Positions 28,234-37,174 of a DNA stretch of 46,596 nucleotides are shown in pieces (positions within the stretch are counted from its first letter, which is position 1; the number at the start of each line of letters is the position of its first letter). Source of the stretch: Kiloniella laminariae DSM 19542 (GTDB taxonomy: Bacteria > Pseudomonadota > Alphaproteobacteria > Kiloniellales > Kiloniellaceae); contig NZ_KB893166.1 in NCBI RefSeq assembly GCF_000374005.1, positions 271,751 to 318,346 on the forward strand. The letters are read 5' to 3'. Below the pieces are notes generated by a model that did no database searches, was not told the origin of the DNA, and saw nothing but the letters and a program-made list of their open reading frames with translations. Position numbers and translations under genes: made by a program.

Positions 28234-28329
28234 TGTTTACATTCCCGCAATCCGTGTACCTTGTCCAAATGGTTCATAAAAACCTGCCGTTACAGCGTCA
28301 ACGGCCCGACAACACCGAGGGAAAGATTT

Positions 28330-28530
28330 ATGTTCAACCTGGAAACCGGTAGTATTATAGGGGTAATCATCCTTATGGCTTCGCTTTGGGCCATTGCCAA
28401 GATCCTCTATAGCGAGGAAGGCAGAACAGTAAAAATTCTCTGGGTTGCCACTGTCGTCCTTCTTCCCCTCCTGGGTTTTGTCTTCTGGTATTTTGTCGGC
28501 CCCAGAGAACAGATCTCGCATCATCTCTAG
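28330..28530 (+). CDS. Small PLDc_N domain membrane protein (copy 1)
   Basis: 66 residues: MFNLETGSIIGVIILMASLW, a polar turn (SEEGRT), then a second hydrophobic helix and WYFVGPRE. This is the PLDc_N pattern (two helices, P-L-L-G-x-x-x-W-Y, GP) that in larger proteins precedes phospholipase D domains; here it stands alone. GAGGGAAAG precedes the ATG. Stand-alone versions are common in proteobacteria and are often stress-induced. It is paralogous to the 59-residue gene at 28700. Confidence 0.82.
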   Translation: MFNLETGSIIGVIILMASLWAIAKILYSEEGRTVKILWVATVVLLPLLGFVFWYFVGPREQISHHL

Positions 28531-28612
28531 AATGAGTTTTTCTGACCATTCCTCTCAAGATTACAGAACACATCTTTGATACAAAAAGAATTTTTCTGTG
28601 ACAAGCAAGCTA

Positions 28613-28628
28613 TCCGTAATCATACGAA
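28613..28628. promoter_or_regulatory. Shared palindrome, copy 2 (TCCGTA-N4-TACGAA)
   Basis: TCCGTAATCATACGAA repeats the outer twelve bases of the element at 28218 with a different four-base centre. It is centred about 80 bp before the second PLDc_N gene. Confidence 0.5.
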
Positions 28629-28699
28629 TTTCGGAGCATCGTTCTTTAGGATAGCCTTACCTCGGTCAAACGATTCCATATGCAAAGTCAGGAAACACC

Positions 28700-28879
28700 A
28701 TGCCAGGTATAGAAACTGGAGGAGCCTTTGGTCTCCTCGTTCTCATCGCCGATATTTGGGCGATCGTAAAAATCTTCCAGAGCAATGCTTCAACCGGCGC
28801 CAAGGTACTCTGGATCGTTCTGGTCCTGCTGCTTCCTCTCCTCGGCCTTATTCTCTGGTATTTTATGGGGCCCAAATAA
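28700..28879 (+). CDS. Small PLDc_N domain membrane protein (copy 2, 59 residues)
   Basis: Reading from the ATG at 28700 gives 59 residues: MPGIETGGAFGLLVLIADIW, then AIVKIFQSNASTGAKVLWIV and a C-terminal helix ending LILWYFMGPK. It aligns with copy 1 over its whole length (IETG/LETG, WAIxKI, VLW, LLPLLG, WYFxGP). AGGAAAC precedes the ATG. The two genes are a tandem duplication separated by 169 bp, each with the shared palindrome upstream. Two-helix inner-membrane protein, function unknown. Confidence 0.82.
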   Translation: MPGIETGGAFGLLVLIADIWAIVKIFQSNASTGAKVLWIVLVLLLPLLGLILWYFMGPK

Positions 28880-28907
28880 AGCTGGACCAATTTCAGCACA
28901 AGCAATT

Positions 28908-31190
28908 TTACACCAGATCGATCCGGGGCATCATTCCCTCAGACAGGGACGGCGTAAGTATTGTCTGGGTCTCTTTTTCCAGAATGTTATTCTTGGAGAA
29001 GCCAGCTTCGATGCTGGCTTCTCCTGCGAGATGCTTGTCAACTCCAGGCCAATAAAGCGAAACCCGGGTCCCCTTCCCTGCCTGGCTTTCAATTTCCAGC
29101 CTGCCGCCATGGAGCGCGGTCAGATTTTTGGAAATATAAAGTCCCAATCCCGAGCCCCCATAGCTTTTGCTGATAGAACTGTCGCCCTGATAGAAGACTT
29201 GACCAATTTTCTCCAGATGTTCTTCCGCGATTCCGACACCGCAATCCTCAATGACAACCTTCGCTTCGCCATCTCCATGCCCCCCGCTGTACAACTGGAC
29301 ATGGCTTGAAGCAGGGGAAAACTTGATCGCATTCGAAAGCAAGTTGATCAGGACCTGCTTAAGCGCGCGCGGATCAGCCAGCACGGGCAGTATTTGAAAG
29401 TCTGACTGATACAGAAGAGTGATATCACCTTCATTCGCCCGCTCGGAAAGCAGCTTTATCACGGATCTGAAAACTTCGTTTAAATCAGTTACCTCAGGGG
29501 AAATATGATAACTGCGCGCCTCTATCTTCGATATATCAAGAATATCGGAAATCAGACTTAACAAATGGCTGCCGCTTTCATGTATATCCTCCGCATAGTC
29601 CCTATACTTGGACGGAGAAATCGTGCCGCCCAGCTCTTTACGAATAATATCCGAGAACCCGATAATGGCGTTCAATGGCGTCCTCAACTCATGGCTCATA
29701 TTTGCCAGAAATTCTGACTTTGCCCGATTGGCAGCAACAGCTTCATCCTTTGCTCGAATCAACTCCTTTTCAACCAGCCGACGTTCCCCCCGCTCGAACA
29801 TCAAAGACAAGAGGCTGGACACAGACTCAACAAAAGAAATCTCTTCAACCGGCCACTGTTCAGAAAAACTTTTCCGTTCGATACAGAGAACACCCTTCAA
29901 GCTATCCTGCTGGAAAATGCCGGCATCCAGCGAATTGACTCCTTCAACGGTCCCAATCGCAATATCCGTCAGCTTCCCTCTCAATCCCTGTTGGGAAAAA
30001 GAGCTCGCCATGACAACACGTTCTTCTAAAAGAGTTTGGAAAAACTGTTCACAGCCAGCCCTCCGCATAGGGTCAGATTTCTGACAATATTCTCCAGAGC
30101 CCGGTTGATAACGATTGTGGCAAATCATCCCTCCCTCTTCAGACTTGAGCCAGATACTGGCATGGGAAGCTTGCAATGCTTCGCAGAGAACAACCGCTGT
30201 TAACCTGAGCATGGCCTCCCCGTCGCTGCTTTCTTTCAGACTTTCCTGTACGAGAAGTTTAAGGCCCTGGGCCTGGCGTTCCAGCTTCTCCTGCTTGACG
30301 GCCCGTACAGAGCTGTCATCAGACAAGAGGCTGATGACCCGATGACCACGTTTGACAATCAGCCACAAAAGCAAGGCAACAGCCGCAAGCACAGTAATGA
30401 TCCAGAAAGCGCTTTCTTCAAAAAGCTTGCTGCCGGTTAACTCCAGCTGCCAGTCAAGAATACCGACAACTTTCCCGGATCCGCCTTTCACCTCGAAGCC
30501 GTTTGTCGGCTGACTTTTGGTTGAAGGAGAGGAAAACTGCAGCTGGCTCAATCCTAAAAACCGCGTCAAAGCGTTGATACGGTTTAAATTAATTTCCCGA
30601 ATGAGGAGAAGATAACCTTGTGGAAGATGTTCCGACGACGAATCTGGTTCATAACTGTCTGGATGTATGCGCCCGAGAGAGAGTGAAAAAAGTTTTTCCT
30701 GCCAAACAAAAAAACTTCCTGCTGTCGCCGTTTCCGGCCCGCGTTTTCTGACCGCAGAAGCCAGGAACAACACTTCACTTAATAACTCGGGAGCCATGGC
30801 CTTATTGCCCAGATTATCCAGCGCGTCTCCTGAAGCCTTAGAAAGGTAGAGAGTCTCCAGTTCCTTCCCCAGCAACAATACCTCTTCCAATCCGTTTTTA
30901 TCTATAAAGGCAGAGTCAAAAGTCTCTTCAGCCCACTCAAGATCTGCCGGATTAAAAAGTTGGTGAAATGTCTGGTCACTATAACTGTGCTCATTCGTGA
31001 GATAAATCAGCTCGTCAAGATCCTGCTGTAAATGATGCTCGATCAAAGCGGAGTAATTGTCAGAAATCACCTCATCCTGTTTGTCAGCAGCAAACCAGAG
31101 AATGCCGAGCGTCAGGGCGATTGTCAGACTGATTGCCACTGCAATTTGCCCATAGAGACCATAAACAATAAATCGACGCTGCTTGTTCAT
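28908..31190 (-). CDS. Sensor histidine kinase with periplasmic sensor and GAF domain
   Basis: A 760-residue membrane kinase. Transmembrane helix 1 is at about 14-35 and helix 2 at about 263-285, enclosing a ~225-residue CHASE-like periplasmic domain. A GAF-like domain (about 305-475) follows, then HisKA with phospho-acceptor His in [20 protein letters not shown], and HATPase with [10 protein letters not shown] (N box), [10 protein letters not shown] (G1) and [13 protein letters not shown] (G2). The C-terminal ~40 residues are unusual and low-homology. The start at 31190 (ATG) is chosen over an upstream TTG. No response regulator is adjacent, so it is an orphan. The signal is unknown. Confidence 0.9.
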   Translation of the reverse strand: MNKQRRFIVYGLYGQIAVAISLTIALTLGILWFAADKQDEVISDNYSALIEHHLQQDLDELIYLTNEHSYSDQTFHQLFNPADLEWAEETFDSAFIDKNGLEEVLLLGKELETLYLSKASGDALDNLGNKAMAPELLSEVLFLASAVRKRGPETATAGSFFVWQEKLFSLSLGRIHPDSYEPDSSSEHLPQGYLLLIREINLNRINALTRFLGLSQLQFSSPSTKSQPTNGFEVKGGSGKVVGILDWQLELTGSKLFEESAFWIITVLAAVALLLWLIVKRGHRVISLLSDDSSVRAVKQEKLERQAQGLKLLVQESLKESSDGEAMLRLTAVVLCEALQASHASIWLKSEEGGMICHNRYQPGSGEYCQKSDPMRRAGCEQFFQTLLEERVVMASSFSQQGLRGKLTDIAIGTVEGVNSLDAGIFQQDSLKGVLCIERKSFSEQWPVEEISFVESVSSLLSLMFERGERRLVEKELIRAKDEAVAANRAKSEFLANMSHELRTPLNAIIGFSDIIRKELGGTISPSKYRDYAEDIHESGSHLLSLISDILDISKIEARSYHISPEVTDLNEVFRSVIKLLSERANEGDITLLYQSDFQILPVLADPRALKQVLINLLSNAIKFSPASSHVQLYSGGHGDGEAKVVIEDCGVGIAEEHLEKIGQVFYQGDSSISKSYGGSGLGLYISKNLTALHGGRLEIESQAGKGTRVSLYWPGVDKHLAGEASIEAGFSKNNILEKETQTILTPSLSEGMMPRIDLV

Positions 31191-31496
31191 ACATTCCAAC
31201 CCTGGCAATAAGATGAGAATGATAATCCATCTCAGAAATAAATAATCAAGCCCAAAAAACCCTGATTTAATAACTGGATGGCATTACAGAATTCTGTAAT
31301 ATCGCGAGCGTCTATCCATCTTGTCCACTCACTGCCAACCATTTGAGAGCGAAGCTGAAAGATGTGATGACAAAATCCGGATAATATCTCACCTCCCATT
31401 GCATGGTCCCCTCGGTATTTACTACACTTAACAAAGAGAAAACTCTTTCCAGTTTTGATCATCCACAGTTCTTTAAAAAACACGACAGGAAAACTC

Positions 31497-32738
31497 ATGA
31501 CCACTTCCAGCGGCCCTCTTTCTGGCCTTCGTGTTTTTGATCTCTCCCGCATCATGGCTGGCCCCAGTTGCACGCAAATGCTCGGCGACATGGGCGCAGA
31601 TGTGATCAAGATAGAACGCCCGGGCGAAGGGGATGACACCCGTAAATGGGGTCCGCCGTTTTTGAAAGACAAGGCAGGCGAAGATACCAGTGAAAGTGCC
31701 TACTATCTCTCGGCCAACCGTAACAAGCGTTCCGTCAGTCTCGACATTTCCCAGCCGGACGGGCAAAAGCTGGCGAAACAGCTGATCAGCCAATGCGATA
31801 TTCTGGTGGAAAATTTCAAGGTCGGCGGCCTCGCCAAATATGGCCTGTCTTATGAAGACCTGAAGGAAGAGTTTCCGCAGCTGATCTATTGCTCGATCAC
31901 CGGCTTTGGTCAGACCGGCCCCTATGCCCCCCAGGCGGGATACGATTTCCTGATTCAGGGTATGGGCGGCATCATGAGCCTGACGGGCGAACCCGATGGA
32001 CAACCGATGAAGGTCGGCGTTGCCATTGTTGATCTCATGTGCGGTATGTATGCCAGCAACGCAATCCTCGCCGCGCTGCATCACCGGAACATGACCGGAG
32101 GCAGCAAGACAGGCCAGGGCCAGTTTATCGATGTCTCGCTGTTTGACACCCAGGTCGCCTGGCTCGCCAATCAGGGGCTCTACTACCTAACCTCAGGCGA
32201 ACTCCCTCCGCGTCTGGGCAACGGTCACCCCAATATCGTGCCCTACAACGTTGTCCCCTCCAGCGACGGATACTTTATCCTCGCTATCGGCAACGACGGG
32301 CAGTACCGCAAATTCTGCGACTTTGCCGGTTGTCCAGAACTGATCAACGACGACCGCTTCAGCACCAACCAGAACCGCATCAGAAACCGGGAAGAACTTT
32401 ACCCTCTCATCAACGAGGTCACCAGAACCCGTTCCTCGGCGGACTGGATCGAGAACCTGCCGCCTCTTGGGGTGCCCTGTGGTCCGGTCAATGACATGAA
32501 GGGCACCTTTGCCCACCCGCAAACCGCGGCCCGCGAGATGAAAATCTCCCTGCCCCATCCCGAAGCGGAAAGTGGTACAGTAGACCTGATCGGCAGCCCG
32601 ATGAAATTCTCGCAAACCCCTGTTGACTACCGCCAAGCCCCTCCCCGCATGGGCGAACATACAGTGGAGGTATTGTCAGAACTGGCAGAGTTATCCGAAC
32701 AGGAAATGACCCGATTTAAAAAGAACAAAACAATATAA
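31497..32738 (+). CDS. CaiB/BaiF family (class III) CoA-transferase
   Basis: A 413-residue cytosolic enzyme that moves CoA between carboxylic acids. The N-terminus LSGLRVFDLSRIMAGPSCTQ and the segment GADVIKIERPGEGDD are diagnostic; the probable catalytic Asp150 is in AGYDFLIQGMGG. The start at 31497 has AGGAAAACTC in front. Substrates (for example succinyl-CoA with a dicarboxylate or fatty acid) cannot be read from the sequence. Upstream, 31209-31496 shows nothing I can assign. It is followed by pyrB after 113 bp and is likely a separate unit. Confidence 0.9.
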   Translation: MTTSSGPLSGLRVFDLSRIMAGPSCTQMLGDMGADVIKIERPGEGDDTRKWGPPFLKDKAGEDTSESAYYLSANRNKRSVSLDISQPDGQKLAKQLISQCDILVENFKVGGLAKYGLSYEDLKEEFPQLIYCSITGFGQTGPYAPQAGYDFLIQGMGGIMSLTGEPDGQPMKVGVAIVDLMCGMYASNAILAALHHRNMTGGSKTGQGQFIDVSLFDTQVAWLANQGLYYLTSGELPPRLGNGHPNIVPYNVVPSSDGYFILAIGNDGQYRKFCDFAGCPELINDDRFSTNQNRIRNREELYPLINEVTRTRSSADWIENLPPLGVPCGPVNDMKGTFAHPQTAAREMKISLPHPEAESGTVDLIGSPMKFSQTPVDYRQAPPRMGEHTVEVLSELAELSEQEMTRFKKNKTI

Positions 32739-32851
32739 TTCGTAAACTGGCAAAATCGGCGGATAAACTTGAACAAATGGAATAAACAGAGCAACCGAAT
32801 CCCAACAGACAGATTGCATCAACGCATCATCAATGACATATTGCCGCTTTA

Positions 32852-33826
32852 ATGACGACATACGCTGAAACGATCGCTGCTGGCTTAAACAACCACGGGC
32901 ACCTGCTAGGTATAGAGGGCCTGAGAGCTGATCAGATTTCCTACCTGCTCAACCTGGCCGATGGCTATGTTGACCAGAACCGCGCCGTGAAAAAAACCAC
33001 CGATCTTCTCAGTGGTCGCACGGTGATTAATCTCTTTTTCGAAAATTCCACCAGAACGCTGACGTCTTTCGAGCTTGCTGCCAAACGGCTGGGGGCTGAT
33101 GTGATCAACATGCTGGTGGCCTCCAGCTCGATCAAGAAGGGCGAAACCCTGATTGATACCGCCATGACGCTGAATGCCATGCATCCCGATGTCATGGTCG
33201 TGCGACATTCTGACTCTGGCGCGGTCAAACTGCTGTCGGAGAAGGTCAACGGCTCGGTGATCAATGCTGGCGACGGCAGCCATGAACACCCGACCCAGGC
33301 CCTGCTCGATGCCTTGACCATCCGTCGGCGCAAAGGAGATCTCTATGGCCTGCGGGTTGCGATTTGTGGTGATATCGCCCACAGCAGGGTAGCCCGTTCC
33401 AACATTCACCTGCTCAACACCATGGGCGCTGAAGTCCGCCTTATTGCGCCACCAACCCTTTTGCCTGCTGCGGTCGACCGCATGGGTGTCGAGACCTTCC
33501 ATAATATGAAAGAAGGGCTGGAGGGCTGCGATATCGTGATGATGCTTCGTCTTCAGCTCGAACGGATGCAGGGATCTTTTGTTCCCTCGACCCGCGAATA
33601 CTTCCGCTATTTTGGCCTCGATCAGGAAAAACTCGCCATGGCCAAACCAGATGCGCTGGTGATGCATCCCGGCCCGATGAACCGTGGCGTGGAAATCGAC
33701 AGTGAACTGGCGGATGATCTTGATCGCTCCCTGATCAGAACCCAGGTTGAAATGGGTGTTGCCGTGCGTATGGCCTGCCTGCATGCCCTGACCCAGGGCA
33801 CTCTTAACGAGGAGCCCGCCGCATGA
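32852..33826 (+). CDS. pyrB: Aspartate carbamoyltransferase catalytic subunit
   Basis: A 324-residue enzyme joining carbamoyl phosphate and aspartate in pyrimidine synthesis. The carbamoyl-phosphate loop [19 protein letters not shown] and [18 protein letters not shown] are present, with [13 protein letters not shown] near the end. No pyrI regulatory gene is adjacent; instead pyrC overlaps the end by ATGA, as in organisms where PyrB and a PyrC-like protein form one complex. The ribosome site before the ATG is poor. Confidence 0.97.
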   Translation: MTTYAETIAAGLNNHGHLLGIEGLRADQISYLLNLADGYVDQNRAVKKTTDLLSGRTVINLFFENSTRTLTSFELAAKRLGADVINMLVASSSIKKGETLIDTAMTLNAMHPDVMVVRHSDSGAVKLLSEKVNGSVINAGDGSHEHPTQALLDALTIRRRKGDLYGLRVAICGDIAHSRVARSNIHLLNTMGAEVRLIAPPTLLPAAVDRMGVETFHNMKEGLEGCDIVMMLRLQLERMQGSFVPSTREYFRYFGLDQEKLAMAKPDALVMHPGPMNRGVEIDSELADDLDRSLIRTQVEMGVAVRMACLHALTQGTLNEEPAA

Positions 33827-35139
33827 GCAAGTCGGACAGAGATACAAAACGCGCCTTTATCAACGCCCGTCTGCTTGACCCGGCGACAGGACTTGATGTC
33901 AAAGGCGCGCTGTTAAGTGACGGCGGAAAAATTGCCGACCTCGGCCCGCAGCTTTTCAAGGGCGGTGTCCCGTCAGGAATTGAGGTTATTGACTGTGAAG
34001 GTCAGTGTCTCGCCCCGGGATTACTGGACATGCGTGTTCACCTGCGTGAACCGGGGGAAGAGCACAAGGAAACCATCGTCACCGCCGGACAGGCCGCTGC
34101 AGCAGGAGGCATTACCTCTATCGCCGCCCTGCCGGATTCCTCCTCGGTTCTCGATGATGTTGCCGCTGTGGAATATGTCGCCCGCCGCGCCCGCGAAGCC
34201 AAGATGGTCAAGGTCTACCCTTACGGTGCAATCACCCGAAATCTCGAAGGCAAGGAACTGACAGAGTTTGGCCTGCTGACAGAATTCGGCGCTGTAGCTT
34301 TCACCGACAGCACCAAAGCTATTGCCAATGCCCAGACCATGCGCCGGGCTTTGAGCTATGCAAAAACCTTTAATGCCCTGATTGTCCAGCATCCTGAAGA
34401 ACCAACCCTCGCCGGAGGCGTGATGAACGGCGGCGAGATCGCCACCCGCATGGGTTTGTCCGGCATCCCCGTCCATGCCGAGATCATCATGGTCGAACGT
34501 GATATCCGACTGGTTGAAATGACGGGCGGACGCTATCACGCCGCGCATATCTCAACGGCCGGTGCCATCGATGTTATTCGCAAGGCCAAGGCACGCGGCC
34601 TTGCCGTGACCTGTGATACGGCTCCGCATTACTTCTGTCTGAACGAAAATTCGGTGCTGGATTACCGTACCTTTGCCAAGGTCTCCCCGCCTCTGCGATC
34701 GGAAGCAGACCGCGAAGCGGTGTTTGAAGGCTTGGCTGATGGTACAATCGACGCCATTGCCAGCGATCACAGCCCGCATGACCAGGATTCAAAACGCCTG
34801 CCCTTCGCCCAAGCGGAATTTGGGATCGTCGGACTTGAAACCCTCTTCCCGCTGGCCTTGCAGCTTTATCACAAAAAGGCTCTCAGCCTGTTGGAAACCC
34901 TGGCTCTAGTCACCTGCAAGCCCGCAAAAATTCTGAGGATTACTGCAGGGACCCTTGCGATTGGCAGCCCGGCAGATCTGGTTATCTTCAACCCCGACAG
35001 CCCGTTTTTCATTGACCCGGAAAAATTCCGCAGCAAATCAAAGAATTCGCCCTTCACCGGTTTTCCGGCCCAGGGAAAAGTCCTGCGAACTGTTGTGGAT
35101 GGCCGGACAATCTATGACCGGGCAACCGAACAAAACTGA
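33823..35139 (+). CDS. pyrC: Dihydroorotase or dihydroorotase-like subunit (class I)
   Basis: A 438-residue amidohydrolase-fold protein that in its active form closes carbamoyl-aspartate to dihydroorotate. Conserved parts are [27 protein letters not shown] and [14 protein letters not shown]. The first zinc-binding pair, normally HxH before the LREPG segment, reads R71-V72-H73, so the first His is Arg. Known: some PyrB partners with degenerate metal sites are inactive scaffold subunits. This copy keeps more of the site than those, so activity is undecided. Translation is coupled to pyrB. Confidence 0.88.
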   Translation: MSKSDRDTKRAFINARLLDPATGLDVKGALLSDGGKIADLGPQLFKGGVPSGIEVIDCEGQCLAPGLLDMRVHLREPGEEHKETIVTAGQAAAAGGITSIAALPDSSSVLDDVAAVEYVARRAREAKMVKVYPYGAITRNLEGKELTEFGLLTEFGAVAFTDSTKAIANAQTMRRALSYAKTFNALIVQHPEEPTLAGGVMNGGEIATRMGLSGIPVHAEIIMVERDIRLVEMTGGRYHAAHISTAGAIDVIRKAKARGLAVTCDTAPHYFCLNENSVLDYRTFAKVSPPLRSEADREAVFEGLADGTIDAIASDHSPHDQDSKRLPFAQAEFGIVGLETLFPLALQLYHKKALSLLETLALVTCKPAKILRITAGTLAIGSPADLVIFNPDSPFFIDPEKFRSKSKNSPFTGFPAQGKVLRTVVDGRTIYDRATEQN

Positions 35140-35175
35140 CAACAAGAGCTAAAGCAGCCTTAAGGAACCCGCCCC

Positions 35176-35790
35176 ATGCCTGATCCCATTTCCTGGAGTC
35201 ACGCCGCCCCCTATCTGATTGCTGCTTTTGCTGGCAGTTATTTACTGGGATCGGTTCCTTTCGGGCTGGTTATTACCCGGCTTTTTGGGCTTGGTGACAT
35301 CCGGAAAATAGGGTCCGGCAACATCGGCGCAACCAATGTTCTCCGCACTGGGCGCAAGGGGCTTGCCCTGGCGACCCTGATCTGTGACAGCGGCAAGGGT
35401 GCTCTCGCCGTTATCCTAGCCGCCCTCTGGGGACCTGATCTCGCCCTCATTGCCGCATTGGGCTCAGTTCTGGGCCACCTCTTTCCGGTCTGGCTGAAAT
35501 TCAAGGGTGGTAAAGGCGTGGCCACCACACTTGGCGTTGTCCTTGCGCTTTCCTGGCAGGTTGGTCTTGTTGCCTGTCTGACCTGGCTTGTGACTGCCCT
35601 GGTCTTCAGAATATCGTCGCTTTCTGCCCTGCTGGCCATGCTTGCCACCCCGCTGGCCGTCTGGTTTCTGCACGGAGACCTTCAGATGGCAGAGCTGACC
35701 GCCCTTCTCGCCGTCATTGTATGGGCCAGACATCACCAGAATATTTCCCGGCTTCTCAAGGGTCAGGAACCCCGTATCGGTAAAAAATAG
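35176..35790 (+). CDS. plsY: Glycerol-3-phosphate acyltransferase PlsY
   Basis: A 204-residue inner-membrane enzyme that transfers acyl groups from acyl-phosphate to glycerol-3-phosphate, the first step of phospholipid synthesis. The family motifs are clear: SYLLGSVPFGLVITR, GSGNIGATNVLRTGRKGLA and HLFPVWLKFKGGKGVAT. About five hydrophobic helices. AAGGA precedes the ATG. It follows pyrC by 36 bp, so co-transcription is likely. Confidence 0.97.
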   Translation: MPDPISWSHAAPYLIAAFAGSYLLGSVPFGLVITRLFGLGDIRKIGSGNIGATNVLRTGRKGLALATLICDSGKGALAVILAALWGPDLALIAALGSVLGHLFPVWLKFKGGKGVATTLGVVLALSWQVGLVACLTWLVTALVFRISSLSALLAMLATPLAVWFLHGDLQMAELTALLAVIVWARHHQNISRLLKGQEPRIGKK

Positions 35791-35846
35791 CTCCAGCTTA
35801 TACCGAACATACCCGAGAGTAAAATCCCACAGGTCATGCCCAGGAC

Positions 35847-37070
35847 TTGACTAATCTGTACATTACCTCCCAAATGATGGGCATGTCATACGGTGTTACC
35901 CCCCCGTCAACACTCGAAGAAAAAATTGAATGGCTGCAGCTCATTCGCTCTTCGAATGTTGGCCCGATCACCTTTTACAAGCTGCTGCAGTATTACGGCT
36001 CTGCCCGCAATGCTCTTGGAGCCCTTCCTTCCCTCGCGAAGTCCGGCAAGAGCAAGATTGATATCTTCCCGAAAAAAGAGGCTGAAAAAGAACTGAAGGC
36101 GCTGGAGAAATTTGGGGCACAGCTGATCGCCCGCGGCGAAGAACACTATCCCCCTCTGCTTGCCCATATAGACGACGCCCCTCCTCTGCTACAGGTCATG
36201 GGTAACCCCGCTTTTTTAAAGAAACGAACCGTCGCCATTGTTGGTGCCCGCAACGCGTCAGCCAATGGTCGGAACATTGCCCAGGATCTCGCAAGAGAAT
36301 TGGGACAGTCAGGTTTTCTGATTGCTTCGGGTATGGCCAGAGGCATAGATACCGCCGCCCATGAGGGAGCGCTGGCAACAGGCACCATTGCCGCGGTTGC
36401 TGGCGGCCTTGACATTATCTATCCACGGGAAAATACAAAACTCTATCAGGCCATTCGGGAACAGGGGGTGATGGTTTCGGAAATGCCCCTGGGCAGCGAA
36501 CCGCAAGCCAGACATTTTCCCCGTCGCAACCGCATCGTTTCCGGTATGAGCCGTGGCGTGATCGTCATCGAGGCATCGCTTAAATCCGGTTCGATGATCA
36601 CCGCCCGTCTTGCCCAGGAACAGGGGCGTGAAACCCTCGCTGTTCCCGGAAGCCCCCTTGACCCGCGCAGCAAAGGTGGAAACCAACTGATCAAACAGGG
36701 CGCAAGTCTGATTGAAACCGCCCTGGATGTCATAGAGGCTCTGGAAAGGCCATTTGATCCACCTGTTATTTCTCGAACACCTCAAACAGCCCAGGAAATT
36801 TTTCTGCCCGGTCTCGTGGCTGAGCCCGTAACAAAATCCTTCACCGAAGAACGACTGGATCCTGCCTCAAAAAAGAAAAATCTGTCCCCATCCGACGATG
36901 ACGCTCGACTTTATGTAAAAGAATTGTTAGGTCCTAGCGCGGTATGTGTTGACGATCTTCTCCGGCAGAGCCGATTGTCGCCCGCAGAGTTGAACAGTAT
37001 CTTGCTTGAGTTTGAGTTGGCAGGACTGGTTGAATGGCAGCCCGGAAACCGGGTCGCCCTGATTTCATGA
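35847..37070 (+). CDS. dprA: DNA processing protein DprA
   Basis: A 407-residue protein that loads RecA on incoming single-stranded DNA in transformation. An N-terminal helix-hairpin-helix/SAM-like part (about 25-85) leads to the Rossmann core with VGARNASANGRNIAQDLARELG, SGMARGIDTAAHEGAL and FPRRNRIVSGMSRGVIVIEA, and a C-terminal winged helix (about 340-405). The annotated start is TTG; three in-frame ATG codons at 35874-35883 are alternatives and no ribosome site decides. It lies in the plsY-dprA-topA order. Confidence 0.95.
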   Translation: MTNLYITSQMMGMSYGVTPPSTLEEKIEWLQLIRSSNVGPITFYKLLQYYGSARNALGALPSLAKSGKSKIDIFPKKEAEKELKALEKFGAQLIARGEEHYPPLLAHIDDAPPLLQVMGNPAFLKKRTVAIVGARNASANGRNIAQDLARELGQSGFLIASGMARGIDTAAHEGALATGTIAAVAGGLDIIYPRENTKLYQAIREQGVMVSEMPLGSEPQARHFPRRNRIVSGMSRGVIVIEASLKSGSMITARLAQEQGRETLAVPGSPLDPRSKGGNQLIKQGASLIETALDVIEALERPFDPPVISRTPQTAQEIFLPGLVAEPVTKSFTEERLDPASKKKNLSPSDDDARLYVKELLGPSAVCVDDLLRQSRLSPAELNSILLEFELAGLVEWQPGNRVALIS

Positions 37071-37174
37071 GTATTTTTGCTGTCGGATAATCCAGCCGTT
37101 CGAACAGCAGATACCTTACGTCAACATGCTGTTGGCGATATTATAAAAAATTAATGTAGGTAACACCTGAAGCC

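Noticed and set aside
31232-31672. 146-codon minus-strand frame before the CoA-transferase
   Set aside because: Most of it is antisense to the transferase; the rest has no support.
32906-33847. 313-codon minus-strand open frame opposite pyrB
   Set aside because: Antisense shadow of pyrB; no recognisable motif or ribosome site.
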